Positions 1 through 7,568 of a stretch of 64,000 nucleotides of DNA are shown one piece after another. Both the position numbers and the translations under genes were made by a program. Each line of letters begins with the position of its first letter. Within the stretch, counting starts at the first letter, position 1. The stretch is from Clostridia bacterium (lineage in GTDB: Bacteria > Bacillota > Clostridia > Oscillospirales > CAG-382), in contig JAFSCS010000031.1 of NCBI GenBank assembly GCA_017436675.1, positions 1-64,000 of the forward strand, in the 5' to 3' direction. The notes beneath the pieces were generated by a model that ran no database searches, had not been told where the DNA came from, and saw only the letters and a list, made by a program, of their open reading frames with translations.

Positions 1-60
1 AACAGAAAGAGCAAGAGTAAAAGGAAAGAATCCTTCTATTCTTGCTCTTGTTTTTTCTTT
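1..60 (+). terminator. Possible Rho-independent terminator of an upstream gene
   Basis: An imperfect hairpin pairs AGAGCAAGAGTA near position 9 with TTCTTGCTCTT near 39-50 and is followed by a T-rich run. It probably ends a gene lying left of the window. No coding sequence is seen here. Confidence 0.55.
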
Positions 61-62
61 TG

Positions 63-230
63 TCGATATGTCAACTCTGTTGACTCGATATGCCTTCGCT
101 ACGCTCAGGCTCGATATATTGTCGCTCCGCTCCAATTCGATATGAGATAAATCCCTCGTTATCGAGTGCGTCAGCACATATCGAACGCCGTAGGCGTATA
201 TCGAAAATCCCGCAAGGGATTTATCTCGAT
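63..230. repeat. Nested hairpin array with six TCGATAT boxes
   Basis: Four copies of TCGATAT (63-69, 85-91, 111-117, 137-143) and two inverted copies ATATCGA (178-184, 198-204) alternate with small hairpins. These are GTCAAC/GTTGAC (70-84), GCCT/AGGC (92-110), ATTG/CAAT (118-136), GTGC/GCAC (166-177), ACGCC/GGCGT (185-197) and AAATCCC/GGGATTT (205-222). A long-range pair GAGATAAATCCCT (144-156) and AGGGATTTATCTC (215-227) closes the right half. It looks like a REP- or MITE-like non-coding element. No function is known to me. Confidence 0.7.
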
Positions 231-308
231 GCGTGTTCTCCGTTAAGGATAACACGCTAAGCTCTGCCTTTATCATTCTCCGATCCCCTTAGAAGCTAAA
301 AAAAGGCG

Positions 309-340
309 TAAAAAAAGACCCTGCGGTAGGTCTTTTTTTA
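309..340. terminator. Bidirectional terminator hairpin
   Basis: A 12-bp stem, TAAAAAAAGACC (309-320) and GGTCTTTTTTTA (329-340), encloses an 8-base loop. A-run and T-run flanks make it a terminator in either direction. The segment from 341 to 498 holds no gene that I can support. Confidence 0.8.
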
Positions 341-498
341 CAAAGAAAAAGGGGGGTATATTAATCAAAGTCGAAAATGCAAATTAAAAAATTTAGGAAA
401 TTCAATATTTATTTCCTTTTTACACTTGAATTATATCACAAAATAAGTTATAATGCAAATAACTTTTAAGGCGTTTAGTTATAACTTTTTGGAATATA

Positions 499-643
499 GT
501 GCGGGCGTTATCTTTCCGGAAATTGCAACCCCTACACCCGCACCACGAAATTTAAATTAAAAATGGGACCCGACCCATTTTTGCTCGCAAAGCGAACACA
601 TTTAAATTTAGAACAAGCGAGGATCGAGGCGTGCGGGCGTTAT
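499..643. repeat. Hairpin-rich segment flanked by a 13-bp direct repeat
   Basis: GTGCGGGCGTTAT occurs at 499-511 and again at 631-643. Between the copies are inverted repeats: GTGCGGG/CCCGCAC, AAAAATGGG/CCCATTTTT and an AAATTTAAAT pair around the centre. The layout resembles a MITE with a target duplication. The second copy supplies the ATG at 642, which would add 16 residues to the LysR gene, so that ATG is probably not the real start. Confidence 0.5.
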
Positions 644-689
644 GGTTACAAAACCGATGCCTATAGCCCGCTATGGAAAGGAAGATATT

Positions 690-1610
690 ATGAGAATTGA
701 GCTTTTGAGAAGGTTTATCGTGATAGCAGAGGAGCTGAATTTAACTACCGCTGCTGCGAAGCTTTTCGTTGCGCAGCCGCTTCTCTCAAAGCAGCTGAAG
801 CAGCTTGAGGAGGAGTATGGAACGAAGCTGATCAACAGAACGACGACGAGTATGACCTTGACGCCCGAGGGCGAGGTCTTGTATGAACGTGCGAAGCTGA
901 TCTGTGAGATCGACTCACAGACGAGAAATGATTTATCTATAAACAGAAGACGCGGAAACCGTGTTTTGCGCTTGGCGTTACCTCCGTTTGTCGCAACGTC
1001 GTTTTTCGGCGGAAAAGGTAAGGAGTTTTTGGACAAATACCCGTTTTTGCGTTTAAACGTGCTTGAGGGCGGAGCGTTCAACACGGTCCAACACCTGAAG
1101 ATCGGTGTTGCCGACGTTGTCGTAACTCATACCTCCGAGTCTTTTCTCGGCGAGGTCGAATCGTTTTACTCGCGCAAGGTGAGCTTTATCCTCGCATATT
1201 CGAAGGAGGAGTTCCCCGAATTTTGCGGAAGGGAAGTCGTATCGACGCGCGACCTCGTGGACGTGCCGCTTTACGTCTGCAGCCGCTTTGCTTCGCTTTT
1301 GCACGCATCCGAGCTTTCACGAAATCTGCATTTCAACATCACCTGCACGACCAACGTACTGCTGACGGGTGTTAAGCTCGTTGAAAACGGATATGCCGTC
1401 GGCTTATTTCCGAGCTACGTATATCCGCAGCTGAAGGAGAAGAGCGATCTCGGTCTTTGCTTTATCGACGACGAGCATCTTTCGATCGAGATGCACGTTT
1501 TGATGGCGTCAAGCAAAGAGCCGGACGATATGCTGATGGATCTGATATACACTCTCAGCGAGTCACTTGACGAGCTGATCGACAGGGAGGAAGCTGATGA
1601 TGACGCTTGA
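690..1610 (+). CDS. LysR-family transcriptional regulator
   Basis: The protein has about 306 residues, the usual LysR length. The first 60 residues form the winged helix-turn-helix, with the typical opening RIELLRRF, AAAKLFVAQPLLSKQLKQLE and the closing TLTPEGE. The rest is the periplasmic-binding-like effector domain. I chose the ATG at 690 because AAGGAAG lies just upstream and the family normally starts at this point; an ATG at 642 lies in a flanking repeat. The stop overlaps the next gene by 14 bases, so the two are probably co-transcribed. The effector and targets cannot be read from the sequence. Confidence 0.85.
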   Translation: MRIELLRRFIVIAEELNLTTAAAKLFVAQPLLSKQLKQLEEEYGTKLINRTTTSMTLTPEGEVLYERAKLICEIDSQTRNDLSINRRRGNRVLRLALPPFVATSFFGGKGKEFLDKYPFLRLNVLEGGAFNTVQHLKIGVADVVVTHTSESFLGEVESFYSRKVSFILAYSKEEFPEFCGREVVSTRDLVDVPLYVCSRFASLLHASELSRNLHFNITCTTNVLLTGVKLVENGYAVGLFPSYVYPQLKEKSDLGLCFIDDEHLSIEMHVLMASSKEPDDMLMDLIYTLSESLDELIDREEADDDA

Positions 1611-2139
1611 GACCGCAAGAACAAACAAAGATATCCATGCGATGAAAAAGCTCTATCTCGAGGCGTTCCCGCGTGAGGAACGGAAGCCGTTTTGGTTGAT
1701 GAGAAAAAAGGTGAAAACGAAAGAGATGGAGATGCTCTCAATAAAGGACGGGGATGAGTTTCTCGGACTTATGATTACGATCCCGCGCTCCGACGCGGTG
1801 CTTCTCGATTATTTTGCCGTAGTCCCGGAAAAGCGAGGCGGTGGCATCGGCGAACGTGCCTTGAAGCTTTTCGGCGAGTATTACGAGGGCAAAACGCTCG
1901 TCATCGAGATAGAGACACCTAAGGAGGATGCACCGAACAACGACGAACGAAAAAGACGCGAGCGATTCTATCACAGATGCGGGTTTTCGGAGGTCGGAGT
2001 CGATATTCTGCTTTTCGGAGTTGAGATGAAGCTGTTGACACTCGGACGTCCGATGGATTACGACGAATATATTTCGTTTTACAGCGAACTGTTCGGAAAA
2101 GGAATAATTAATAATATAAAAATGTTGAAAACGGGTTGA
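1597..2139 (+). CDS. GNAT-family N-acetyltransferase
   Basis: A 180-residue protein with the GNAT core. The beta-strand LLDYFAVVPEKRGGGIGERAL contains the acetyl-CoA pyrophosphate loop (R/Q-x-x-G-x-G/A form), followed by an ERFYHRCGF motif typical of the C-terminal half. It would transfer an acetyl group from acetyl-CoA to an amine; the substrate is unknown. It starts inside the end of the LysR gene, which suggests translational coupling. The pfk promoter overlaps its stop codon. Confidence 0.8.
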   Translation: MMTLETARTNKDIHAMKKLYLEAFPREERKPFWLMRKKVKTKEMEMLSIKDGDEFLGLMITIPRSDAVLLDYFAVVPEKRGGGIGERALKLFGEYYEGKTLVIEIETPKEDAPNNDERKRRERFYHRCGFSEVGVDILLFGVEMKLLTLGRPMDYDEYISFYSELFGKGIINNIKMLKTG

Positions 2140-2164
2140 TTTTTATCGATTGATGTAATATAAT
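2136..2164 (+). promoter_or_regulatory. Sigma-70-type promoter of the phosphofructokinase gene
   Basis: TTGATT at 2136-2141 and a perfect TATAAT at 2159-2164 are separated by 17 bases. They lie about 40 bases before the pfk start and overlap the stop codon of the acetyltransferase gene. Confidence 0.7.
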
Positions 2165-2202
2165 GTTAGATAGAGAAATATGGAAAAACGAGGGACTTCG
2201 TT

Positions 2203-3270
2203 ATGGAAAAAACATGTAAGAAAATTGGTGTATTGACAAGCGGTGGTGACGCACCGGGTATGAACTGTGCTATCCGTGCAGTGACGAGACTTGCTATCCA
2301 AAAGGGCCTTCAAGTCGTTGGTATCTACAACGGATACGACGGATTGCTCAAGGAGAATTTCAAAGAGCTGAAGGAACGCGACGTTTCTTCGATCATGAAC
2401 CACGGCGGTACTATGCTCTATACATCGCGTTCAGATAGATTTAAATCCACCGAAGGTCTCGAGCAAGCCGCTGAGATCTGCCGTCGTCACGAGATCGACG
2501 GTATCGTTACCATCGGTGGTGACGGAACGTTCAGAGGTGCGGCTGACCTTGTTGAGCACGGCGTGCCTTGTATCGGTGTTCCCGGTACTATCGATAACGA
2601 TATCGCGGTCACCGACGCTACGATCGGCTTCGACACGGCGATGAGCACCGTCGTTGAGCTTGTCGACAAGATACGTGACACCTGCGAAAGCCACGCGAGA
2701 TGTAACGTCGTTGAGGTTATGGGAAGACGCGCAGGTGATATCGCGATCTCCTCTGCTATCGCAACGGGCGCAACTGCGGCTGTAGTTCGTGAATACAGAT
2801 TTGACGAGGACGTGCTTTTCGAGAAGATGAGAAAAGCGAAGAAGAACGGAAAACGTAACTTCATCATAATCGTCTCCGAGGGTAAAGGGAAGCACTTCGG
2901 TGAAGCACTCGCAGAACAGATCGAGGCTGCTACGGGCATCAACTCCAACTTCGCAAAATTCGCTCACGTTCAAAGAGGCGGCTCGCCTACTCTCGCTGAC
3001 CGCGTGCTTGCGACACGTATGGGTGCGGCTGCTGTTGAAGAGCTTCTTGCAGGTAACGCAAAACGTGTAATCGCACTCCAAAACACGAAGATCGTTTCCG
3101 TTGATATCGCAGAAAGCCAACTCGCCGACGCGATAATGAAGAATACCGCAACGCCCGAGATGTTCGAGAAATTCTCTCCAGAGGTCATCGAAAGATGCAA
3201 AGCTCGTGTTGCCGAGGTCGAAGCAAAGAAAAAACAACTCTATGATCTCGTCGATATTATGTCGCTCTGA
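2203..3270 (+). CDS. pfkA: ATP-dependent 6-phosphofructokinase
   Basis: Phosphorylates fructose 6-phosphate to fructose 1,6-bisphosphate in glycolysis, in the cytosol. The N terminus GVLTSGGDAPGMN is the classical nucleotide-binding opening. GGDGTFRGA and PGTIDND follow near residues 103-135; TIDND holds the catalytic aspartate. Gly in GGDG and Gly in PGTIDND are the residues of ATP-using enzymes, whereas PPi-dependent enzymes carry Asp and Lys. MGRRAG and the later HVQRGG motifs are also present. At 355 residues it is longer than the usual 320, mostly at the C terminus. It is monocistronic, with its own promoter and a downstream hairpin. Confidence 0.95.
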   Translation: MEKTCKKIGVLTSGGDAPGMNCAIRAVTRLAIQKGLQVVGIYNGYDGLLKENFKELKERDVSSIMNHGGTMLYTSRSDRFKSTEGLEQAAEICRRHEIDGIVTIGGDGTFRGAADLVEHGVPCIGVPGTIDNDIAVTDATIGFDTAMSTVVELVDKIRDTCESHARCNVVEVMGRRAGDIAISSAIATGATAAVVREYRFDEDVLFEKMRKAKKNGKRNFIIIVSEGKGKHFGEALAEQIEAATGINSNFAKFAHVQRGGSPTLADRVLATRMGAAAVEELLAGNAKRVIALQNTKIVSVDIAESQLADAIMKNTATPEMFEKFSPEVIERCKARVAEVEAKKKQLYDLVDIMSL

Positions 3271-3282
3271 TGACTTCGACGT

Positions 3283-3320
3283 GACTTAAGAAAACTTTTA
3301 GAAAAAGTTTTCTTAAGAAT
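3283..3320 (+). terminator. Hairpin after pfkA
   Basis: CTTAAGAAAACTTTT pairs with AAAAGTTTTCTTAAG across a very short loop, directly after the pfkA stop codon. It could serve as terminator and is also the opening part of the repeat-rich gap that follows. Confidence 0.55.
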
Positions 3321-3340
3321 CTTTCAAAACTTTTTGATTG

Positions 3341-3414
3341 CTTTTCCCCAATGGGTGCTTTGTTGCCCTTTGGGGATTTTCTTTTTTTGTTAATAAGCAC
3401 CCATTGGGGAAAAG
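3341..3414. repeat. Perfect 20-bp inverted repeat with a 34-base loop
   Basis: CTTTTCCCCAATGGGTGCTT at 3341-3360 is matched exactly by its reverse complement at 3395-3414. The loop is T-rich. A shorter, similar hairpin (GGGGGTGCTTT/AAAGCACCCCC) stands at the same relative place before the second copy of the dispersed repeat near 12.65 kb. Confidence 0.75.
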
Positions 3415-3512
3415 TAGTTAGAAGCTCTAAAGACTCTAAAGAAACTCTTCTAAAGGTTTTCTTTAATCGTCGAAACTACAAGGACAAACAACCAAAAGTT
3501 TTAGTCGAGATT

Positions 3513-3770
3513 ATTTGTGTTGAAACATATTCGTCACCACACAATCAAAAGTTTTGGTCGAGCTTTTCCAAAAGCTCGCGGGTGGATGGCTTTTTTGGCG
3601 AAGCCAAAATCCAACACTATTTGCTTTGCAAATAGTGTGCGCCCACCAAAATGTGAAGCCTTGGTACGCCACGGCTTTGAAATCGTTTTCAGTCAAGGCG
3701 TCGCCTTATGGCGACCATATTTCACGAATTTGAAAAAGACGGCATTTTGCCGTCTTTGTTGTTGTTCATA
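3513..3770. repeat. Dispersed structured intergenic repeat, copy 1
   Basis: Contains in order the hairpins CGAGCTTTT/AAAAGCTCG (3559-3578), TTTTGGCGAAGCCAAAA (3593-3609) and ACACTATTTGC/GCAAATAGTGT (3614-3638), then GACGGC/GCCGTC followed by T's near 3748. The same hairpins in the same order recur at 12.71-12.93 kb. Open frames across it are not conserved between the two copies, so I treat it as non-coding. Confidence 0.7.
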
Positions 3771-3868
3771 ATGCAAAAGCGCTCATATTTACCACTAAAA
3801 TGGCTTTTGTTCATAATTTATTCATATTTTGTTCATAATTTGTTTACATTTAAATTTGGCAAAAACTA

Positions 3869-3896
3869 TTGACATTTTGCGGGGGGGTATTATAAT
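3869..3896 (+). promoter_or_regulatory. Strong promoter upstream of the secreted protein gene
   Basis: A perfect TTGACA at 3869-3874 and a perfect TATAAT at 3891-3896 are separated by 16 bases. It starts a leader of about 150 bases before the gene at 4056. Confidence 0.8.
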
Positions 3897-3904
3897 GTAA
3901 TTGA

Positions 3905-4050
3905 AGAGTAAAGGGTGCTCTTCTTAAAGGAAAAACAAGCACTCGGTAAGTACGGTGCAGTAATATTTTTTTGACTTATAGCCGTACTTTCTTTTTGATG
4001 ATTTGTTTTCAAGGGACAGGTATGGTTTTTTATTTTTTAAGGAGGAGAGA
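3905..4050 (+). promoter_or_regulatory. Long leader with an attenuator-like hairpin
   Basis: After the promoter, AAGTACGG near 3949 can pair with CCGTACTT near 3982, followed by TCTTTTT. An overlapping pair, GGGTGCTC with GAGCAC-like segments, lies upstream. The arrangement could be a regulatory leader or only an incomplete terminator. I do not recognise a known riboswitch class. Confidence 0.3.
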
Positions 4051-4055
4051 ATGTA

Positions 4056-5687
4056 ATGAAAAAATTTTTAGCATTAATATTTGTCGTTCTTTTGCTTTTT
4101 CTAACTGTTTCGCCGACGTTTGCGTTGAGCATAGATCATTTGAACGTTGAAGTTACTGAATCGGAGAAAGAGGAAATAATTGAGTTTTTGAAAAAATATA
4201 ATGAGTTGATCTTGCTCGGTTATATGTGTGAGGGCTCTTTTGAATATGATGACTCGGTGATGTACGGCACCTCAGAGGAGATCAATATTGAAAGCGATAT
4301 GTTTCCCGATAACGTTAACGAGTATATTTCAAAAAGATACGAGCAGTATTCGAATGTCGGATATCTTGTCACCGATGAGCGTTTCAACAGTTATGAAGAG
4401 CTTTATGACTTAGTATATGAGGTTTTTCTTGAACGGTATTCATATACTCGTTTTCACGAAAAATGTAGGGACGTCTATTATGAGTTTTTCGGAAACGATC
4501 CGCTATTTCAGGATTGGGTTTCTGACAACTATGGAGAATCGAATTATTCTGCGGTACTCGCCCCATCTTTTAAGGTAGATAACGATGGAAATATGTATAC
4601 GGCGAAGCCGATAAACGATTATGCAACCTTGTACTACAGATATATTGATATAGAGTCCGTAGAGATCGGCGCTGATCATAATTTTTATTATATTTTTGCA
4701 AGAGGCTCATCGGAATTCAAAAACGGAAAGGTGAGCGAACCCGATTCCGATGTCAGAATGATGATCACAAAAAAGAGTTCTGACCCCGAAACTCCGGAAC
4801 CTTACAAAATGTTTACAATTCAATCTATATATGCCAAGCGAGATCACATCCAAAGTCAAGATATCAGCAAATTGACAGAAGAAGAAATGGTAAACTATTG
4901 TATCGAAAGATATGATACTATAAATTCCGAGCTTCTTAAAGTTGACAGAGGAAAAATCTATAAATTAGATAATCTTAATACACGCATACTTGGGGAAGAT
5001 AACAACAACTATTATAAAATTGAGAGCGATATTTTCCGTTCGATCGTTGACGTGTATGATTGGTTGAAGAGTTTGAAAGAAAACACAAGGGAGTTTTATA
5101 ATCTCTATCTTACGGGTGGATATTTTGAGTTGAGGAATGAAAGAGGGATCGGAACAGATGAATGGGCTATCCATTTCCCGTACCTTGCTGATACGGAATA
5201 CGGTCTGTTTCTTTCCGAAACTGCGTTAGAGCAAGGATTTCTCGAGCTTCCGCTGAGTGATGAGATAAAGGAAACTCCGAAAATGTCAAAAAAATCCTAT
5301 TTCACTTTTTCGTTGAGCAGCGGTAAGTATTATGGAGATTATTATTTTGATCTATTTTCCGCTAAAGAAACAGGCAAAATAACTAATCTTCAATTTATCG
5401 CACATACTCATTCGGAAGTATTATCTGACGCCTACTTCGATTGGTCGGCAGACACTTGGTTGAGATATAAGATCAGGTCTAACGATGGAGATGACTATAC
5501 CTATGATAACTATCGTTATGACCGTGACCAAGAAAAATGGGTACCCACCTTGCTTGAGAGCGAAAAGCCGTATGAAATATGCTTATATTTACAACATGAA
5601 AACGTTAACGCTAAATTTTTTGGTTTTAATTTATTTGAATACGGCATCTATGATACCGAGTACGTTTTGCCGAGCTCGATTGAATAA
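4056..5687 (+). CDS. Secreted protein of unknown function
   Basis: A 543-residue protein with a clear signal peptide: KK, then a run of about 16 hydrophobic residues and a likely cleavage after TFA near residue 23. The mature part is acidic and rich in Tyr, Asp and Glu, with no membrane segment and no catalytic motif that I recognise. AAGGAGGAGA precedes the ATG. It stands alone, between a strong promoter with a long leader and a strong terminator, so it is probably its own transcription unit. Export outside the membrane is inferred from the signal peptide; no function is proposed. Confidence 0.75.
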   Translation: MKKFLALIFVVLLLFLTVSPTFALSIDHLNVEVTESEKEEIIEFLKKYNELILLGYMCEGSFEYDDSVMYGTSEEINIESDMFPDNVNEYISKRYEQYSNVGYLVTDERFNSYEELYDLVYEVFLERYSYTRFHEKCRDVYYEFFGNDPLFQDWVSDNYGESNYSAVLAPSFKVDNDGNMYTAKPINDYATLYYRYIDIESVEIGADHNFYYIFARGSSEFKNGKVSEPDSDVRMMITKKSSDPETPEPYKMFTIQSIYAKRDHIQSQDISKLTEEEMVNYCIERYDTINSELLKVDRGKIYKLDNLNTRILGEDNNNYYKIESDIFRSIVDVYDWLKSLKENTREFYNLYLTGGYFELRNERGIGTDEWAIHFPYLADTEYGLFLSETALEQGFLELPLSDEIKETPKMSKKSYFTFSLSSGKYYGDYYFDLFSAKETGKITNLQFIAHTHSEVLSDAYFDWSADTWLRYKIRSNDGDDYTYDNYRYDRDQEKWVPTLLESEKPYEICLYLQHENVNAKFFGFNLFEYGIYDTEYVLPSSIE

Positions 5688-5718
5688 TCTGCTCCGACGG
5701 TGTTATTGAATTGTAATA

Positions 5719-5744
5719 AAAAAGTCCTCTTTCGAGGACTTTTT
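5719..5744. terminator. Bidirectional terminator between convergent genes
   Basis: An 11-bp stem, AAAAAGTCCTC (5719-5729) with GAGGACTTTTT (5734-5744), has a TTTC loop. It lies between the secreted protein gene (plus) and the DUF1846 gene (minus) and fits both. Confidence 0.9.
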
Positions 5745-5750
5745 CTTATA

Positions 5751-7235
5751 TTATTTATGATAAAGTTTTTTCGTTTGGTATATCGGCTCGGTGGTGATGT
5801 TGATCCCGAGCTTGCGAAGCACGTTATCGTCGACTTGCGAAAGAATTACGCTCGAGTGCATCTCGCATCCTCTCAATTTCGGGAGCTGTGCGAGCGCGAG
5901 TGCTGCCGTCGGGTTCGTCGCCGCGCATATCGAGAGCGCAACGAGCACCTCGTCGGTGTGGAGTCTCGGGTTTCTGTTGCCGAGATACGTCGTTTTGAGG
6001 TCTTGAACGGGCTCGATAACGACGGGTGAGATCAAAAGCAGGTCGTCAGGTGTGTCGCTGAGTGCCTTCAAAGCATTGAGAAGCGCCGCTGATGTCGCGC
6101 CGAGAAGCGATGACGTTTTACCAGTGACGATACGTCCGTCAGGTAGCTCGATCGCTGCCGCAGGGCCTTCGGTCGCCTCAGCCTTTTCAAGCGCCGCCTT
6201 AACGACTGTGCGCTCGGCGGTGGTAACGCCCGCCTGTTTCATAAGCAATTCTATTCTGAACACCTCGTCGTTGGTGTTCTTTCCGTTTTTAACGCCGCAA
6301 AGCGTGTTGTAATAACGTCTAACGATCTCCATCTTCGCCGCGCTTCTGACAGCCTCGTCGTCGAAGATGCAGTTTCCGACCATATTGACACCCATATCGG
6401 TCGGGGATCTATAGGGTGACGAGCCGTAGATAAGCTCGAACATCGCGTTAAGCACGGGGAATATCTCGACGTCACGGTTGTAGTTTACCGTAGTCACGCC
6501 ATATGCATCAAGATGGAACGGGTCGATCATATTGACGTCGTTGAGGTCAGCGGTCGCCGCCTCGTATGCGAGGTTGACAGGATGCTTCAACGGAATATTC
6601 CAGATCGGGAAAGTCTCGAATTTCGAATATCCCGATTTTATACCGCGCTTATTGTCGTGGTAGAGCTGAGAAAGGCAGGTCGCCATCTTTCCGCTTCCGG
6701 GACCGGGTGCGGTAACGACGACGAGCGAGCGGCTCGTTTCGATATAGTCGTTTTTACCGTACCCCTCGTCGCTGACGATATGGGGGATGTTCGACGGATA
6801 TCCGCTGATCTTATAGTGGCAATACGTTTTCAGCCCGAGGTTTTCGAGCTTCGTTTTGAACTTATCGGCTGACGGTTGTCCGTTATAGTGGGTGAGCACA
6901 ACGCTACCGACGTAGAGCCCGATCCCTCTGAGCGCGTCGATAAGGCGCAACGCATCGAGGTCATAGGTGATACCCAAGTCGCCTCTGACCTTATTTTTTT
7001 CGATATCCTCACTGCTTACGACGATAACGACCTCTGCTTGATCCTTCAGCTTCATCAGCATCTTCACCTTCGAGTCGGGAGCAAAGCCGGGCAACACGCG
7101 AGCTGCGTGATAGTCGTCGAAAAGCTTTCCGCCAAACTCCAAATAGAGCTTGCCGCCGAACTGATCGATGCGCTCCTTGATATGCTGTGATTGCAGAGCA
7201 ATATATTTATCGTTATCGAAACCGATCCTATCCAT
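5751..7235 (-). CDS. DUF1846 family protein
   Basis: With the start at 7235 the protein has 494 residues, the normal size of this family (PF08903). The opening [17 protein letters not shown], the mid-part [19 protein letters not shown] and the late segment with [17 protein letters not shown] agree with what I know of it. The family is a conserved cytosolic protein of Bacillota with reported weak links to phosphatase or nucleotide chemistry; no reaction is assigned here. An earlier ATG at 7328 is open, but AGGACGG sits before 7235 and a promoter lies between the two. It is monocistronic on the minus strand. Confidence 0.85.
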   Translation of the reverse strand: MDRIGFDNDKYIALQSQHIKERIDQFGGKLYLEFGGKLFDDYHAARVLPGFAPDSKVKMLMKLKDQAEVVIVVSSEDIEKNKVRGDLGITYDLDALRLIDALRGIGLYVGSVVLTHYNGQPSADKFKTKLENLGLKTYCHYKISGYPSNIPHIVSDEGYGKNDYIETSRSLVVVTAPGPGSGKMATCLSQLYHDNKRGIKSGYSKFETFPIWNIPLKHPVNLAYEAATADLNDVNMIDPFHLDAYGVTTVNYNRDVEIFPVLNAMFELIYGSSPYRSPTDMGVNMVGNCIFDDEAVRSAAKMEIVRRYYNTLCGVKNGKNTNDEVFRIELLMKQAGVTTAERTVVKAALEKAEATEGPAAAIELPDGRIVTGKTSSLLGATSAALLNALKALSDTPDDLLLISPVVIEPVQDLKTTYLGNRNPRLHTDEVLVALSICAATNPTAALALAQLPKLRGCEMHSSVILSQVDDNVLRKLGINITTEPIYQTKKLYHK

Positions 7236-7254
7236 TTTACACCGTCCTGAACAT

Positions 7255-7292
7255 ACTGCATCTATTTTATACTTTATCTCGTGTTTTGTCAA
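7255..7292 (-). promoter_or_regulatory. Promoter of the DUF1846 gene
   Basis: Read on the minus strand, TTGACA is followed after 17 bases by TAAAAT, about 20 bases before the chosen ribosome site. Its position supports the later start at 7235. Confidence 0.6.
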
Positions 7293-7347
7293 CCAATTTC
7301 GACTAAATAATTTTTTAAAAATAATCACGCTGAAATGAATATTTATA

Positions 7348-7376
7348 TTGATTTTTCAGATGAATCGTGCTAAACT
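7348..7376 (+). promoter_or_regulatory. Candidate promoter of the ABC-DUF1854 operon
   Basis: TTGATT at 7348-7353 and TAAACT at 7371-7376 are separated by 17 bases. A leader of about 190 bases follows, containing TCTCACGGTGC twice (near 7409 and 7432). No other gene is supported between 7236 and 7568. Confidence 0.45.
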
Positions 7377-7568
7377 TATTCCGTATGTTTATGGCGTTCG
7401 TTTTGTTGGTCTCACGGTGCAAAATCGCATTTCTCACGGTGCCGCCTCCAATCTCACGAGGAAAACGTACAAAATCTATCAATAAGAAAGGTAATGGGGT
7501 ATTTTGCCGCGTTTTTGAGTTGCGTGGCTGCAAAATAGTCCCTGTTTCGCAAAGAAAGGATAACAAAA

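Noticed and set aside
63-230. CRISPR-like array from repeated TCGATAT boxes
   Set aside because: The repeats are only 7 bp, the spacers are themselves hairpins, the orientation flips halfway and no cas gene is near.
2431-3237. 268-codon frame antisense to pfkA
   Set aside because: It mirrors the codon pattern of pfkA, has no ribosome site and shows no protein-like motif.
3351-3771. Small open frames in the gap after pfkA
   Set aside because: They cross hairpins of a dispersed repeat, and the second copy of the repeat does not keep the frames.
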